Assembly: GCA_902470475.1 (NCBI GenBank)
Contig: CABRGT010000020.1
Location: forward strand, 1-28,146
DNA length: 28,146 bases
From: an uncultured Porphyromonadaceae bacterium
Lineage (GTDB): Bacteria > Bacteroidota > Bacteroidia > Bacteroidales > Muribaculaceae
Direction of reading: 5' to 3'
The position numbers were made by a program, and so were the translations under genes. Under the pieces are notes generated by a model that ran no database searches, was not told where the DNA came from, and worked only from the letters and a program-made list of their open reading frames with translations. Numbering within the stretch: the first letter of the stretch is position 1; each line of letters opens with the position of its first letter. This document shows, in pieces, positions 14,272-22,883 of the stretch.

Positions 14272-17200
14272 TTTTCTGTGATGATGCCGGTGCGGCCGTC
14301 GCCTGCCGCTCGCGGCGGAAAAGGTCGCGGAGCGACGTCAGCTTGCGTTTGTACACGAAGCCCACACCGGTGCGTGTGATTTCACCCTCGAGGATGCTCT
14401 CGTAGCCCGTGTGGCGGAAAAGCCGCAGATACATCGTGCGCGCATCGTTGAGGAAGTATTCGAATGATATGTCCTTGATCAGGTTCTGCGAGAAGTTCTC
14501 GTCGGCGTTGGCGTCCGTCGAGTAGTTGCCCCCCACCACTATCTTGAAGCGGTCGTTGAAGAGCGACTTCGACACCTGGTAGCTGTAGCTCGTCGTCGTC
14601 GACGTCGAGCCGTTGAACGTACGGTCGTACTGGTCCACGCCGAAACTCAGATCCACACCCTTGATCGTGCGCGCCGCCCACGAGTTGAGCTGCGAGGTCA
14701 GGAACGAGTACAGCGCGTTGCCCGACAGGTTGGCGTTGCCCGTCGTCCCCGGGCCCGTATAGACATTGTACAGCAGCATGTTCATGGCCTGGTTGGCACG
14801 CTGCTGCGGACTCATCGACCGCAGTTCGTTCGCCACCGTCACATCGTCGTCCGTCGACAGGTCGAACACCACGTTCATGTCGTTGAGGGTTCCCGTCACG
14901 GCAAGCGACACGTCGAAGTTCACCAGACGCGAGTTCTGGCCCGTCTGCGTCACATTGGCCTTGATCACGTCCACAGCGTGGATGTTGAGCGTCGGATTGA
15001 GGATGTCGCCGTTGAAGGCCACGTACGATCCCTCCTGGAAATTGAACAGTTTCTCGCTCATCAGCGGCGGCGTGTAGCGCGCGAAGCCGCTGTTGATGTT
15101 GATCCGTCCCGTCAGGCGCGGATCGCTGAAAGGCAGCATCGTCATGTTGACCGTTCCTTCGGGCAGCACACGCACCTTGTTGTGACCGTCCGACGACAGA
15201 TCTACGCTCACCGTCGAGCCGTTCTCTATCGTCAGCGACGCCTGCAGCATCATCGCCAGTGCGCCGTCCGTGATCGAGTCGGCCGCTGTCACGGATGCCG
15301 TGTCGGCGAAGTTCACGAACTTCACCAGGTCGGCCGCCGACCTGCTCTGGATCGCAGCCTCGGCATCGGGCATCACATATGTGATGTTCGTACCCGGCAG
15401 CACGCTCAGCGACGCAGTCACGCGCATGAATTTCATGTTGCCGTTCACCGAAGCGTCAAGATCGATCAGGCCCTTGCCGTACACCGATGCGCCCCGCGAG
15501 GCCTTCTTCGTGTCGCAAAGCAGGAAGTCATCGGCCGTCAGCCTCAGGTCCACCACAGGCGATGTCACCTCATGCAGGTCCACCGTACCGTTCAGCGCGA
15601 GCGGTTTGCCGTTCACGCCGCTGATCGCAAAATCTTTGAAAGTGACCATATTGCCGATAACCGGAATCTCGACTCCGCTCACCGGATACGTCGTTCCGGT
15701 CATGATCATCTTCACCTCCGTGGAGTCGAAGCGCAGCCAGCCGTCCAGGCCCAGGCGTCCGGCCGAGCCGGTGATGTCCATGCTGCCGTTGAGTGTGCCG
15801 CTCAGAGTCGCCGTCCCTGCGGGCAGGAACGGATTCACAGCCGTCAGCGGGAAATGGATCATCGAGAAATCCAGCGCCAGCGGCGACCCCGCCGTCGAGT
15901 CGTTGAGTGCCCCGGCCAGCGTTATGGTGCGCACGCTGTCCACCGATATATCCGCGCGGGCACGGATGCGGCCCGCCAGATCGGTGTTCACATTCAGATC
16001 GGCGGCTATGGTGCCCACCCGCTGTCTGTCGTACATGAAGTCGGCCAGCGACACCGTGCCTGCGCCGTTTATGCTCCCGTCCTCGGCCGAGACCTTCACG
16101 CTTGCACTCAGAAGGCCGTCCATCGGCGGCGCGAACGGATTGAGCTTGATCCAGTCGGCCAGTTTTATGTCCGTGATGTCCACCACAAGTTCTTCCTGAT
16201 GGTCGTCCTCGCCCTCCACGTGGTTGGTATAGATGGCCAGCGACGATCCCGCGCCGTGCATGTGCAGGTTGGCGTCTATATGCTTGTGAGCGAACGACCA
16301 TTTTATGTAATTGTCCTCGTTCACCGTCCAGGGCTGATAGGCTATCGTCGGGTCGGTCGGATCCACGCTCACCACAAGTGTCGAGTCATTCAGACGCGCG
16401 TCCAGGCCTACGTCGTAGCCCGTCTTTCCGGCGATATTCTGCTGGCTCACGGTCATGCCCAGCCGGTTGTCGGCCATGTACCCGTCCAGGCGCACATGCG
16501 CCCATTCGTCGAACGTTCCGGGGCGGTTGTCTACCTTTCCGGCCAGTATCATCCGCGGCCCGTACTGCGATATGTCGAGGCCTATCGTATCGAGCCTCAT
16601 CGATTCGGTGCTGAATCCGAGCACACTGGCGTTGAACGCCAGCGACGAGTCGTTGGCCGCCGTCATCGACAGCGACCGGAATCCCATCTTCGACTCGCCC
16701 AGGATGTCGGTGATGAAGTTGTTGGATCCGGCGTTCACGTCAAGTACGAACGGCGGCAGCGTGCGCTGCACGCGTTCTATGTCCACTGTGCGCCGCGCTA
16801 TCTCGTCGTCGATCACCGGCGGCAGCAGGGCCAGCCGCGCCATTATCGTGTCTATCGGAGCGTCCGAACTCATGAACGCATACAGGTCGCGGTTGTGCAC
16901 CGACAGGTTGGTCGTGGAGTCGTTCGCGTTCAGGCGCGCCGTTATGTTGTCCAGGTCTATGTGCCCGACCGAATCCGTATACGTCAGATCATGCACCGTC
17001 ACCCGGGCCGCTATCGACCCGTCGCGTGGCGTCACCGTCGCGTCGGCCGAGAGGTTGCCGTCGATTATGGTCTGCGTCGGCGACAGCCCCAGTGCCTTCA
17101 GGTCGGCGTGTACGCCGCTCAGATCGGCCTGCCACGCATACGTCTGTCCGTCCAGGTTGCCCGACGCCCGGAGGCTGAACTGCGCGGCGGCGTCGGCCGA

Positions 17201-19042
17201 TTCGATGTCGGCTTCGGCCTGACCGTTCTCCAGAGCCACGTGCCCGGCGATCCTACCGTAGCTGTGGCCGAGATACTCGGCCTCCTTCACTTCAATCGTG
17301 GCGTCCATGGCAGTCGCCGCAGAGAAGAGATCCAGCCCGTGGCCGTCGGCCCGCACTTCGGCTGTTACAGCTCCGGCACCAAGCGAGGGCATGAAAGCGT
17401 GCACCGGAAAGCGGTCCGTCGACAGATCCAGCCTGTACGCCTCGGCCGTGCCGTTCCACATACCCTTGAGGCTTATGCGCCCCTGCCCCGTGCGGGCGTC
17501 GAGATGGCCGTCAAAGGCTCCGCCGTTCATCGTCACCGCGCCGCTCAGAGTCGTATACGGTATCTTCACCTCGCGCGCCGTTGCCGCGTCGAGCACCGCG
17601 TTCTTGATCGGGTTCAGATCTATCAGTGCGCCCGACAGTGCAAGATTGCCTCCCATCCGCGCCGGATCGAATACATTCCGCAGCCGACCCTCCGCCTTAA
17701 GCTTGACGCACCCGTTTATGGCCAGTGCCAGATTGCGCACGGCCAGATCTCCGGCCGTGCCTTTTATGTCGGCCTCGGCGTAGAGCCGGCTGTCGGCAGG
17801 CAGACCCGCCAGGTAAGGCTTCGCCACGGGAAACATCATCCGCAGGTCGGCCGTCGACACATATCCGTCGGCGTCGAGGCTGAGCACCGTCGACGGATCG
17901 GTCGTCATGTCGCCCATGCCCAGAAGCCCCGACACCCGCAGATCGGTGCGGTTGGCGGTCGCTATCTCAAAGTCGCGGAAACCCGTCCCGGCCGAATCGA
18001 TGTCGAGTGTACCGGTCGCACGCAGCGCGACTCCGCACCGCTCCGTGGCACTGAGCGTCAGAGGCACCCGCACCTGCTCGGCGCGGTTGTAGAAGTTCCG
18101 TATCCCCAGCGTCATCGAGTCGGCCTCGATATAGGCGAAGTCAAGGCCCGGCAGAGGTGTCACCCCGCGGGTCGTGTACAGGGCCTCGCAGCCCGTGAAG
18201 CCTACCGTGTCGAGTTTCACTGTCCAGGGCGCCGAAGTCGATTCCGAAGGCGGTATTACAGGTGTGGCCGCCACTGTCGCCGAATCAGGCGCTATGTAAG
18301 CCGCCCGCAGCCCGCGGCCCGTGAACGACGCCAATCTGATCGTCTGCGACTTCATGTCTATTTCGCCTCCGGTCATCACCCCGTCGGGTATCGTGGCGCC
18401 CAGCGAGTCGATCGTCGGCAGCATCCGCATTCTGTATGCGAAATCCGTCAGACGCATCCGCCGTATGTTGATTTTCATCTCCGTCGGTTCCGCGGCCGTA
18501 GTGTCGGACGGGGTCGGCACCGGATTCAGCTCCAGCGACACCTGCCCGTGCGCTATCACACCGTCGTTCACTTCTATGTTCATCGTTCTGAGCGCTACGG
18601 CCGCGTCGGCCAGGCCTATGGAGTCGGCGTTGATGGTCATGTACATGGCCGAATCAGGCGCGCCGATGCTGAGCCGGGCGCCGCGCAGCGTGGCGTCGGC
18701 TATGCTTGCGCGGCCTTCCAGCAGCGGAAGCAGCTTCACCGAGGCCGACAGCTCTGCCGCCTCTATCGTCTGCGGACCGGGCATCTCGAGCCGCACGCCG
18801 CCGGCCTCGATGTCAAGCGGAAACCGCAGCCTGAAGCTCTCCACCGACACCCGCGTCTCACCATCCGACATCGTGGCGTTGATATACCGGCACAGCAGTT
18901 CCTGACTCCACGGCGAGTACAGCAGTATCAGTGCAGCACACACCACAAGTACGGCCGCCATGACCGTCCATGCCGCCGCTTTGCATATCTTTTTTATGAT
19001 GTCTTTTGCTTTCACGATGTGATGAATCTTTGTTCGGTTCAT
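14261..19042 (-). CDS. tamB: TamB (DUF490) translocation and assembly module protein
   Basis: A 1593-residue AsmA/TamB-type bridge protein. A single N-terminal membrane helix at about residues 22-42 (AAAWTVMAAVLVVCAALIL) anchors it in the inner membrane. A very long repetitive beta-rich periplasmic region follows, expected to form an open hydrophobic groove spanning the periplasm. Repeated strands such as GRASIADATLRGARLSIGAP, GYMADNRLGMTVSQQNIAG and SARINSGFARYTPP-like segments lead to the conserved C-terminal TamB domain (about 1250-1560: NILNPTLNIHAVDVI, SQLNSWA, VDLSFGVDQY, FKIVVGGNYS). The partner TamL is encoded immediately downstream with an 11-bp overlap. The start at 19042 gives about 20 positively charged residues before the helix, as expected. 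Confidence 0.92.
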   Translation of the reverse strand: MNRTKIHHIVKAKDIIKKICKAAAWTVMAAVLVVCAALILLYSPWSQELLCRYINATMSDGETRVSVESFRLRFPLDIEAGGVRLEMPGPQTIEAAELSASVKLLPLLEGRASIADATLRGARLSIGAPDSAMYMTINADSIGLADAAVALRTMNIEVNDGVIAHGQVSLELNPVPTPSDTTAAEPTEMKINIRRMRLTDFAYRMRMLPTIDSLGATIPDGVMTGGEIDMKSQTIRLASFTGRGLRAAYIAPDSATVAATPVIPPSESTSAPWTVKLDTVGFTGCEALYTTRGVTPLPGLDFAYIEADSMTLGIRNFYNRAEQVRVPLTLSATERCGVALRATGTLDIDSAGTGFRDFEIATANRTDLRVSGLLGMGDMTTDPSTVLSLDADGYVSTADLRMMFPVAKPYLAGLPADSRLYAEADIKGTAGDLAVRNLALAINGCVKLKAEGRLRNVFDPARMGGNLALSGALIDLNPIKNAVLDAATAREVKIPYTTLSGAVTMNGGAFDGHLDARTGQGRISLKGMWNGTAEAYRLDLSTDRFPVHAFMPSLGAGAVTAEVRADGHGLDLFSAATAMDATIEVKEAEYLGHSYGRIAGHVALENGQAEADIESADAAAQFSLRASGNLDGQTYAWQADLSGVHADLKALGLSPTQTIIDGNLSADATVTPRDGSIAARVTVHDLTYTDSVGHIDLDNITARLNANDSTTNLSVHNRDLYAFMSSDAPIDTIMARLALLPPVIDDEIARRTVDIERVQRTLPPFVLDVNAGSNNFITDILGESKMGFRSLSMTAANDSSLAFNASVLGFSTESMRLDTIGLDISQYGPRMILAGKVDNRPGTFDEWAHVRLDGYMADNRLGMTVSQQNIAGKTGYDVGLDARLNDSTLVVSVDPTDPTIAYQPWTVNEDNYIKWSFAHKHIDANLHMHGAGSSLAIYTNHVEGEDDHQEELVVDITDIKLADWIKLNPFAPPMDGLLSASVKVSAEDGSINGAGTVSLADFMYDRQRVGTIAADLNVNTDLAGRIRARADISVDSVRTITLAGALNDSTAGSPLALDFSMIHFPLTAVNPFLPAGTATLSGTLNGSMDITGSAGRLGLDGWLRFDSTEVKMIMTGTTYPVSGVEIPVIGNMVTFKDFAISGVNGKPLALNGTVDLHEVTSPVVDLRLTADDFLLCDTKKASRGASVYGKGLIDLDASVNGNMKFMRVTASLSVLPGTNITYVMPDAEAAIQSRSAADLVKFVNFADTASVTAADSITDGALAMMLQASLTIENGSTVSVDLSSDGHNKVRVLPEGTVNMTMLPFSDPRLTGRININSGFARYTPPLMSEKLFNFQEGSYVAFNGDILNPTLNIHAVDVIKANVTQTGQNSRLVNFDVSLAVTGTLNDMNVVFDLSTDDDVTVANELRSMSPQQRANQAMNMLLYNVYTGPGTTGNANLSGNALYSFLTSQLNSWAARTIKGVDLSFGVDQYDRTFNGSTSTTTSYSYQVSKSLFNDRFKIVVGGNYSTDANADENFSQNLIKDISFEYFLNDARTMYLRLFRHTGYESILEGEITRTGVGFVYKRKLTSLRDLFRRERQATAAPASSQKNEE

Positions 19043-19093
19043 TTTTCTTAACCGAATCGGAGGCCTGTTGGTTCAGTCGGCCCTTTCAATTTC

Positions 19094-19101
19094 CAAAGAT
19101 A
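19094..19101 (-). promoter_or_regulatory. -7 element for tamB-tamL
   Basis: Minus-strand TATCTTTG, an exact TAnnTTTG match, lies 51 bases before the tamB ATG. No -33 TTTG is visible at normal spacing. The 210-bp intergenic region is shared with the divergent exonuclease operon. Confidence 0.5.
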
Positions 19102-19193
19102 TGGCATTTTTTTATAACGGCAGTCTTTTTCCTCCGATTTTTCACCCATTTTATATAATAATGTTAATATTGCGCCGCACGCGGTGCCCCGCC

Positions 19194-19226
19194 TTGTGGT
19201 TTATCGCAGTTTTTTGCGTAACTTTG
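19194..19226 (+). promoter_or_regulatory. Promoter of the exonuclease-gpmI operon
   Basis: TAACTTTG at 19219-19226 matches the -7 consensus, 26 bases before the ATG at 19253. A TTG at 19194-19196 with a 22-bp spacer could be the -33 element. Confidence 0.55.
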
Positions 19227-19252
19227 CTGTCGGAAAAACGCTATCGTCAAAA

Positions 19253-19930
19253 ATGAACACGCAAACGCAAACCATCGCCATCAGCAAAGACACCGTGAGC
19301 GAGATGCCCACCGTCACATTCGACGGAGGCATCACCGTGGTCGACACTCCGGCTATGGCCCGCGTGGCCCTACGCGAGCTCACACGCGCTCGAGTCGTCG
19401 GATTCGACACCGAGACGCGCCCCTCTTTCCACCGCGGCCGCATGCACAATGTCGCTCTCCTTCAGCTGTCGACCGACGACCATTGCTTCCTCTTCCGGCT
19501 CAATATCCTCGGCTTATCCGACGGCCTGCGGCAGTTTCTCGAAAACCCCGAGATAATCAAGATCGGACTCTCCGTCCACGACGACTTCTCCGTCATGCGC
19601 CGCCTTTCGCCCGAACTCGATCCCCAGGGATTCATCGACCTCCAGGAATACGTCAAATATTTCAACATCAGCGACATCTCGCTTCAGAAAATCTACGCCA
19701 TCATTTTCGGCGAACGCATATCCAAGACCCAGCGCCTCACCAACTGGGAGGCCGAGCGACTCACCGAAGCACAGCAGACCTACGCCGCAATCGACGCCTG
19801 GGCTTGCCTGCGCCTCTACCGGCGCCTCCGCTCCGGAGCCTTCGACCCCGATTGCTCCCCCTACATCGTCGACCGCTCGATACTCAACTGCAACGGACAG
19901 ATTCCCTCTCACAAAGATGAAACCCGTTAA
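19253..19930 (+). CDS. DEDDy-type 3'-5' exonuclease (RNase D/WRN-like)
   Basis: A 225-residue single-domain exonuclease of the DnaQ-like superfamily, acting on nucleic acid 3' ends with two metal ions. The four acidic residues are visible: D52 and E54 in VVGFDTETRPSF (motif I), D110 or D111 in KIGLSVHDDFSVM (motif II) and D181 in YAAIDAWACLRLY, where Y177-x3-D181 makes it DEDDy. An NW-containing segment (TQRLTNWEAERL) matches the RNase D-like region before motif III. No HRDC domain is present, so it is not a full RNase D; substrate (RNA or DNA) is unknown. ATG 19253 is chosen over upstream codons because of the -7 box just before it. Its end overlaps the next gene by 14 bp. Confidence 0.88.
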   Translation: MNTQTQTIAISKDTVSEMPTVTFDGGITVVDTPAMARVALRELTRARVVGFDTETRPSFHRGRMHNVALLQLSTDDHCFLFRLNILGLSDGLRQFLENPEIIKIGLSVHDDFSVMRRLSPELDPQGFIDLQEYVKYFNISDISLQKIYAIIFGERISKTQRLTNWEAERLTEAQQTYAAIDAWACLRLYRRLRSGAFDPDCSPYIVDRSILNCNGQIPSHKDETR

Positions 19931-20159
19931 GCGCCATATACTCGTGCCGGCACTCCTGCTCGTCTACCTTGCCGTCATGGCATGCCTCGGCATCGACGGA
20001 CTCCGCTCCGGCCAGACATCCCCCGCACAATATGCCGCCACGATTGTTATTACATTGGCCGTTATTGTGGCCCTCTACTTTTTCCTCAGGAAGCGCGACC
20101 GGCTGCGCGACGAGCGCCGGCGCGATATCGAAAATTCAAATAACAATATAAAACATTGA
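19917..20159 (+). CDS. Small two-helix membrane protein
   Basis: An 80-residue protein with two hydrophobic helices, about residues 9-27 (LVPALLLVYLAVMACLGI) and 40-57 (AATIVITLAVIVALYFFLR). A strongly charged cytoplasmic tail (RKRDRLRDERRRDIENSNNN) follows. By the positive-inside rule both ends face the cytoplasm. I do not recognise a named family. It overlaps the end of the exonuclease gene by 14 bp and stops five bases before the gpmI start, so it is embedded in the operon and almost certainly translated. Any link to exonuclease or glycolysis is unproven. Confidence 0.72.
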   Translation: MKPVKRHILVPALLLVYLAVMACLGIDGLRSGQTSPAQYAATIVITLAVIVALYFFLRKRDRLRDERRRDIENSNNNIKH

Positions 20160-20164
20160 CAACA

Positions 20165-21679
20165 ATGGCTAAGAAAGCTCTTCTGATCATCCTCGACGGA
20201 TGGGGCATCGGCGATCACAAGCACGACGATGCCATCTACAACACCCCTACACCCTACTGGGACTATCTGCTCAAGACATACCCCCACTCCGAGCTTCAGG
20301 CTTCCGGCGAGAACGTCGGCCTCCCCGACGGACAGATGGGCAACTCGGAAGTCGGCCACCTCAACATCGGCGCCGGACGCATCGTCTACCAGGACCTGGT
20401 CAAGATCAACAAGGCTATCCGGTCAGGCTCTATCCTCGACAATCCGCAGATCAAGGCCGCATACGAATACGCCGCACGCACCGGCAAGGGTCTTCACCTC
20501 ATGGGCCTCACCTCCACCGGCGGCGTACACTCCTCGCTCGACCACGTATTCGCCCTCTGCGACATCGCCAAGAAATACGACCTCCACAACGTCTACCTCC
20601 ACTGCTTCATGGACGGTCGCGACACCGACCCCCGCAGCGGCAAAGGCTTCATCGAGCAGCTCCAGGACCACTGCAGCAACTCCGCCGGCCAGATCGCATC
20701 GATCATCGGCCGCTACTACGCCATGGACCGCGACAAGCGCTGGGAACGCGTCAAGGTAGCCTACGACCTCCTCGTCGAAGGCAAGGGCGAGCAGGCCACT
20801 GACATGGTCAAGGCCATGCAGGAAAGCTACGACAACGGCGTCACCGACGAATTCATCAAGCCCATCAACAACGCCACCGTCGACGGCACCATCAAGGAAG
20901 GCGACGTTGTCATCTTCTTCAATTACCGCAACGACCGCGCCAAGGAGCTCACCGTCGTACTCACCCAGCACGACATGCCCGAGGAAGGCATGCACACCAT
21001 CCCCGGCCTCCAGTACTACTGCATGACTCCCTACGACTCCTCGTTCAAGGGCGTCCACATCATCTTCGACAAGGAAGACGTCAGCAACACCCTCGCCGAA
21101 TACCTCTCCAACCTCGGCAAGAAGCAGCTCCACATCGCCGAGACCGAAAAGTATGCCCACGTGACATTCTTCTTCAATGGCGGCCGCGAGCAGGCATTCC
21201 CCGGCGAAGACCGTATCCTCGTTCCCTCGCCCAAGGTTGCCACCTACGACCTCAAACCCGAGATGAGCGCCTACGAAGTAAAGGACAAGCTCGACGAAGC
21301 CATCAAGGAAGACAAGTACGACTTCATCGTCGTCAACTTCGCCAACGGCGACATGGTCGGCCACACTGGCATCTATCCCGCCATCCAGAAAGCCGTCGAG
21401 ACCCTCGACAACTGCCTCCGCGACGTCGTCGAGACTGCCAAGGCAACTGACTACGAAGTAATCATAATCGCCGACCACGGCAACGCCGACCACGCCGAGA
21501 ACGCCGACGGCACACCCAACACCGCCCACTCTCTCAACCCCGTGCCTTTCGTCTACGTCACCGAAAACAAGGACGCCCGCACCGACAACGGCATCCTGGC
21601 CGACGTCGCTCCCTCCATCCTCCACATCATGGGCGTACCCCAGCCCAAGGAGATGACCGGCAACGACCTCATCCACTAA
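20165..21679 (+). CDS. gpmI: 2,3-bisphosphoglycerate-independent phosphoglycerate mutase
   Basis: A 504-residue cytoplasmic alkaline-phosphatase-superfamily enzyme that interconverts 3- and 2-phosphoglycerate in glycolysis using a phosphoserine intermediate and two Mn2+. The metal-binding start ILDGWGIG has D11. The catalytic serine is S61 in GQMGNSEVGHLNIGAGR. Also present are MDGRDTDPRSG, FFNYRNDRAKEL, NFANGDMVGHTG and IADHGNADHAEN (metal ligands), ending with the normal AHSLNPVPFVYV and GNDLIH regions. Full family length. The ATG at 20165 is preferred to the TTG three codons upstream. It is the last gene of the exonuclease operon. Confidence 0.96.
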   Translation: MAKKALLIILDGWGIGDHKHDDAIYNTPTPYWDYLLKTYPHSELQASGENVGLPDGQMGNSEVGHLNIGAGRIVYQDLVKINKAIRSGSILDNPQIKAAYEYAARTGKGLHLMGLTSTGGVHSSLDHVFALCDIAKKYDLHNVYLHCFMDGRDTDPRSGKGFIEQLQDHCSNSAGQIASIIGRYYAMDRDKRWERVKVAYDLLVEGKGEQATDMVKAMQESYDNGVTDEFIKPINNATVDGTIKEGDVVIFFNYRNDRAKELTVVLTQHDMPEEGMHTIPGLQYYCMTPYDSSFKGVHIIFDKEDVSNTLAEYLSNLGKKQLHIAETEKYAHVTFFFNGGREQAFPGEDRILVPSPKVATYDLKPEMSAYEVKDKLDEAIKEDKYDFIVVNFANGDMVGHTGIYPAIQKAVETLDNCLRDVVETAKATDYEVIIIADHGNADHAENADGTPNTAHSLNPVPFVYVTENKDARTDNGILADVAPSILHIMGVPQPKEMTGNDLIH

Positions 21680-21720
21680 CTCCGGCAACCGACGAAGTCA
21701 CTCGACATCCCATCCAAAAA

Positions 21721-21751
21721 CAATGGCGCGACCACTCCGGCCGCGCCATTG
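21721..21751. terminator. Hairpin downstream of gpmI, possible terminator
   Basis: A perfect 10-bp stem (CAATGGCGCG at 21721-21730 with CGCGCCATTG at 21742-21751) has an 11-base loop, 41 bases after the gpmI stop. There is no T-run on the plus side; an A-run (21716-21720) before it would be a T-tail only on the minus strand. Position suggests the end of the gpmI operon, but the orientation of the tail is wrong for a classical intrinsic terminator. Confidence 0.45.
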
Positions 21752-21785
21752 CCATATCCACCCCGCCCGTCGCGAAGCCGGGAGA

Positions 21786-21959
21786 GCAGGCCTCCGGCCT
21801 GCGCCCCCAAACCGCCTCAGTAATCCGCGCTATACAGACATGGAGCCTGCGGAGCAGGCGTGGCTGTTCATAACCGCGGGTGACGCCCGCAGGGCGAGCC
21901 CGCGGATAGCAAATCAATTAAACTCTGAGCCCGCAGCGCGGGCGATGCTGTGTTCATAA
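21786..21959. repeat. REP-like array of four GC-rich palindromes
   Basis: Four short hairpins lie in about 175 bp. The first has 7-bp arms, GCAGGCC/GGCCTGC (21786-21802). The second has arms GCCTGC/GCAGGC (21845-21859). The third is nested: outer arms CCGCGGG (21874-21880) and CCCGCGG (21899-21905), inner arms CGCCC (21884-21888) and GGGCG (21892-21896). The fourth has arms GCCCGC/GCGGGC (21929-21943). The second and fourth belong to homologous 31- and 33-nt units that both end in TTCATAA. No RAYT-type transposase is in the window. Confidence 0.65.
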
Positions 21960-22107
21960 AAATTCTCTGCACCCCCTCCGCAGCAAGCAGCAGTAATCAC
22001 CCCGCCGGCCGCAGGACTGCTCTCCAAGTTGTGCGATGACCTCGCTGCTCGAGACGCGCATACTATAAACCTGTTTTCCAAGCATCTGCATTGTCAGACT
22101 TCTGCAT

Positions 22108-22152
22108 AAATCAGTCAGCCGCCCCGGGACATCCGAGGCGGCTGACTGATTT
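22108..22152 (-). terminator. Terminator hairpin after the beta-barrel gene
   Basis: A perfect 16-bp stem (22108-22123 with 22137-22152; core CAGTCAGCCGCC) encloses a 13-base loop, 16 bases beyond the stop codon of the minus-strand gene ending at 22169. The stem ends in A/T pairs on both sides, so the hairpin could work in either direction. Confidence 0.75.
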
Positions 22153-22168
22153 TACTGGAAGTAATTTT

Positions 22169-22789
22169 TCAGAAGAAGTAAGTGACGCGGACAGCCCAGT
22201 GGCGGTTGCGGGCCGAGAAGTCATCGAGCAGGCGCGTCTTCACCGAGTAGGTCATGCCCCAGGTATAGGACCCGGTCACCTGCCAGCGGCGAAACAGCTC
22301 GAAACCGATACCGGCTGTCAGGCCAAGTTCGCCTCCGGCATATTCGAATGCCTTGCAACGGCCATGTGCGGCGAGAATCGTGAAGTCGGGGCCGCCGTAG
22401 ACAAACGGCGCGATCTTCTCCTCAAGACCCTCCATACGCGTCCACTTGAAGCGGAGATGGAGCGGAATCTGTACGTAGTGCAGATACACGCGCTCGTCGC
22501 CGTATCCGTCGAAAGCCCATACAGGCTTCTCGCCCAGGTTCACCTTTGCGCCGAGCTGATTGTAGTACAAGCCCAGGTCGATGCCGAAGCCGATACCGGG
22601 GAAGATCAGTTCGCCGACGACGCCGGCACTGTAGCCGACTCCCGACGAAACGCCTACGAGGTCCTGCTTGAAATCAAGGGTCGAAATGTTGACGCCGGCC
22701 GTGGCCCCGTATCTGAACTGTGCCGCCGAACGCGTCGGCGCTGCCGCGGCCACGATGGCCAGTATGGCGAGGATTATGATTTTCTTCAT
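22169..22789 (-). CDS. Small outer-membrane beta-barrel protein (porin family)
   Basis: A 206-residue protein with a signal peptide (MKKIIILAILAIVAAAAPTR..., cleavage near SAAQ-F at residue 24). The mature part has alternating strands typical of the OmpA-barrel-like outer-membrane beta-barrel family of Bacteroidota: FRYGATAGVNISTLDF, GVGYSAGVVGELIF, GFGIDLGLYYNQLGAKVN, YVQIPLHLRFKW, APFVYGGPDFTIL and a terminal strand HWAVRVTYFF with C-terminal Phe. The phrase YVQIPLHLR..., followed by PFVYGGP, is the usual signature of this group. Function beyond an outer-membrane barrel is unknown. The ATG at 22789 begins the signal peptide; upstream codons are not conserved. It forms a single-gene unit with its own -7 box and terminator. 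Confidence 0.85.
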   Translation of the reverse strand: MKKIIILAILAIVAAAAPTRSAAQFRYGATAGVNISTLDFKQDLVGVSSGVGYSAGVVGELIFPGIGFGIDLGLYYNQLGAKVNLGEKPVWAFDGYGDERVYLHYVQIPLHLRFKWTRMEGLEEKIAPFVYGGPDFTILAAHGRCKAFEYAGGELGLTAGIGFELFRRWQVTGSYTWGMTYSVKTRLLDDFSARNRHWAVRVTYFF

Positions 22790-22819
22790 CAGCTGTACAT
22801 TCTGTTTGCAAACTTGGGG

Positions 22820-22827
22820 CAAAGATA
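22820..22827 (-). promoter_or_regulatory. -7 element for the beta-barrel gene
   Basis: Minus-strand TATCTTTG matches TAnnTTTG exactly, 30 bases before the ATG at 22789. No -33 element is clear. The leader contains a 10-bp perfect palindrome, GTTTGCAAAC (22804-22813). Confidence 0.5.
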
Positions 22828-22883
22828 GTCAATTTTCAGGCCGCCGTAACGGCCTCGGGTGTTAAAAACCTATAAAACGGCTG

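Larger units (their letters stand above)
21680..22168. other. Gene-free region with palindrome array and hairpins
   Basis: About 490 bases between gpmI and the outer-membrane protein gene hold no supportable gene. In order they contain a 10-bp hairpin (21721-21751), four GC-rich palindromes (21786-21943), about 150 bases in which I see nothing (21960-22107) and the terminator of the minus-strand gene (22108-22152). Short reading frames on both strands here (to about 80 codons) are translations of the repeats and resemble no family. Confidence 0.7.

Noticed and set aside
14978..19051. A 1357-codon open frame on the plus strand, antisense to tamB
   Set aside because: It mirrors tamB almost exactly, has an Arg/His/Gln-rich composition with no fold signature and no signal, and is explained by the GC-rich third positions of tamB leaving few stops on the other strand.
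20423..21688. A 421-codon minus-strand frame over gpmI
   Set aside because: It is Val/Gly/Asp-rich shadow coding opposite a full-length, motif-complete gpmI.
21669..21959. Short frames on both strands through the palindrome array
   Set aside because: Their translations follow the hairpin repeats and have no recognisable domain; the DNA is better explained as structured intergenic repeats.
22839..22854. A GGCCG/CGGCC hairpin downstream of nqrF as its terminator
   Set aside because: The stem is only 5 bp with no T-run in the direction of nqr transcription, so I could not support it as a terminator.
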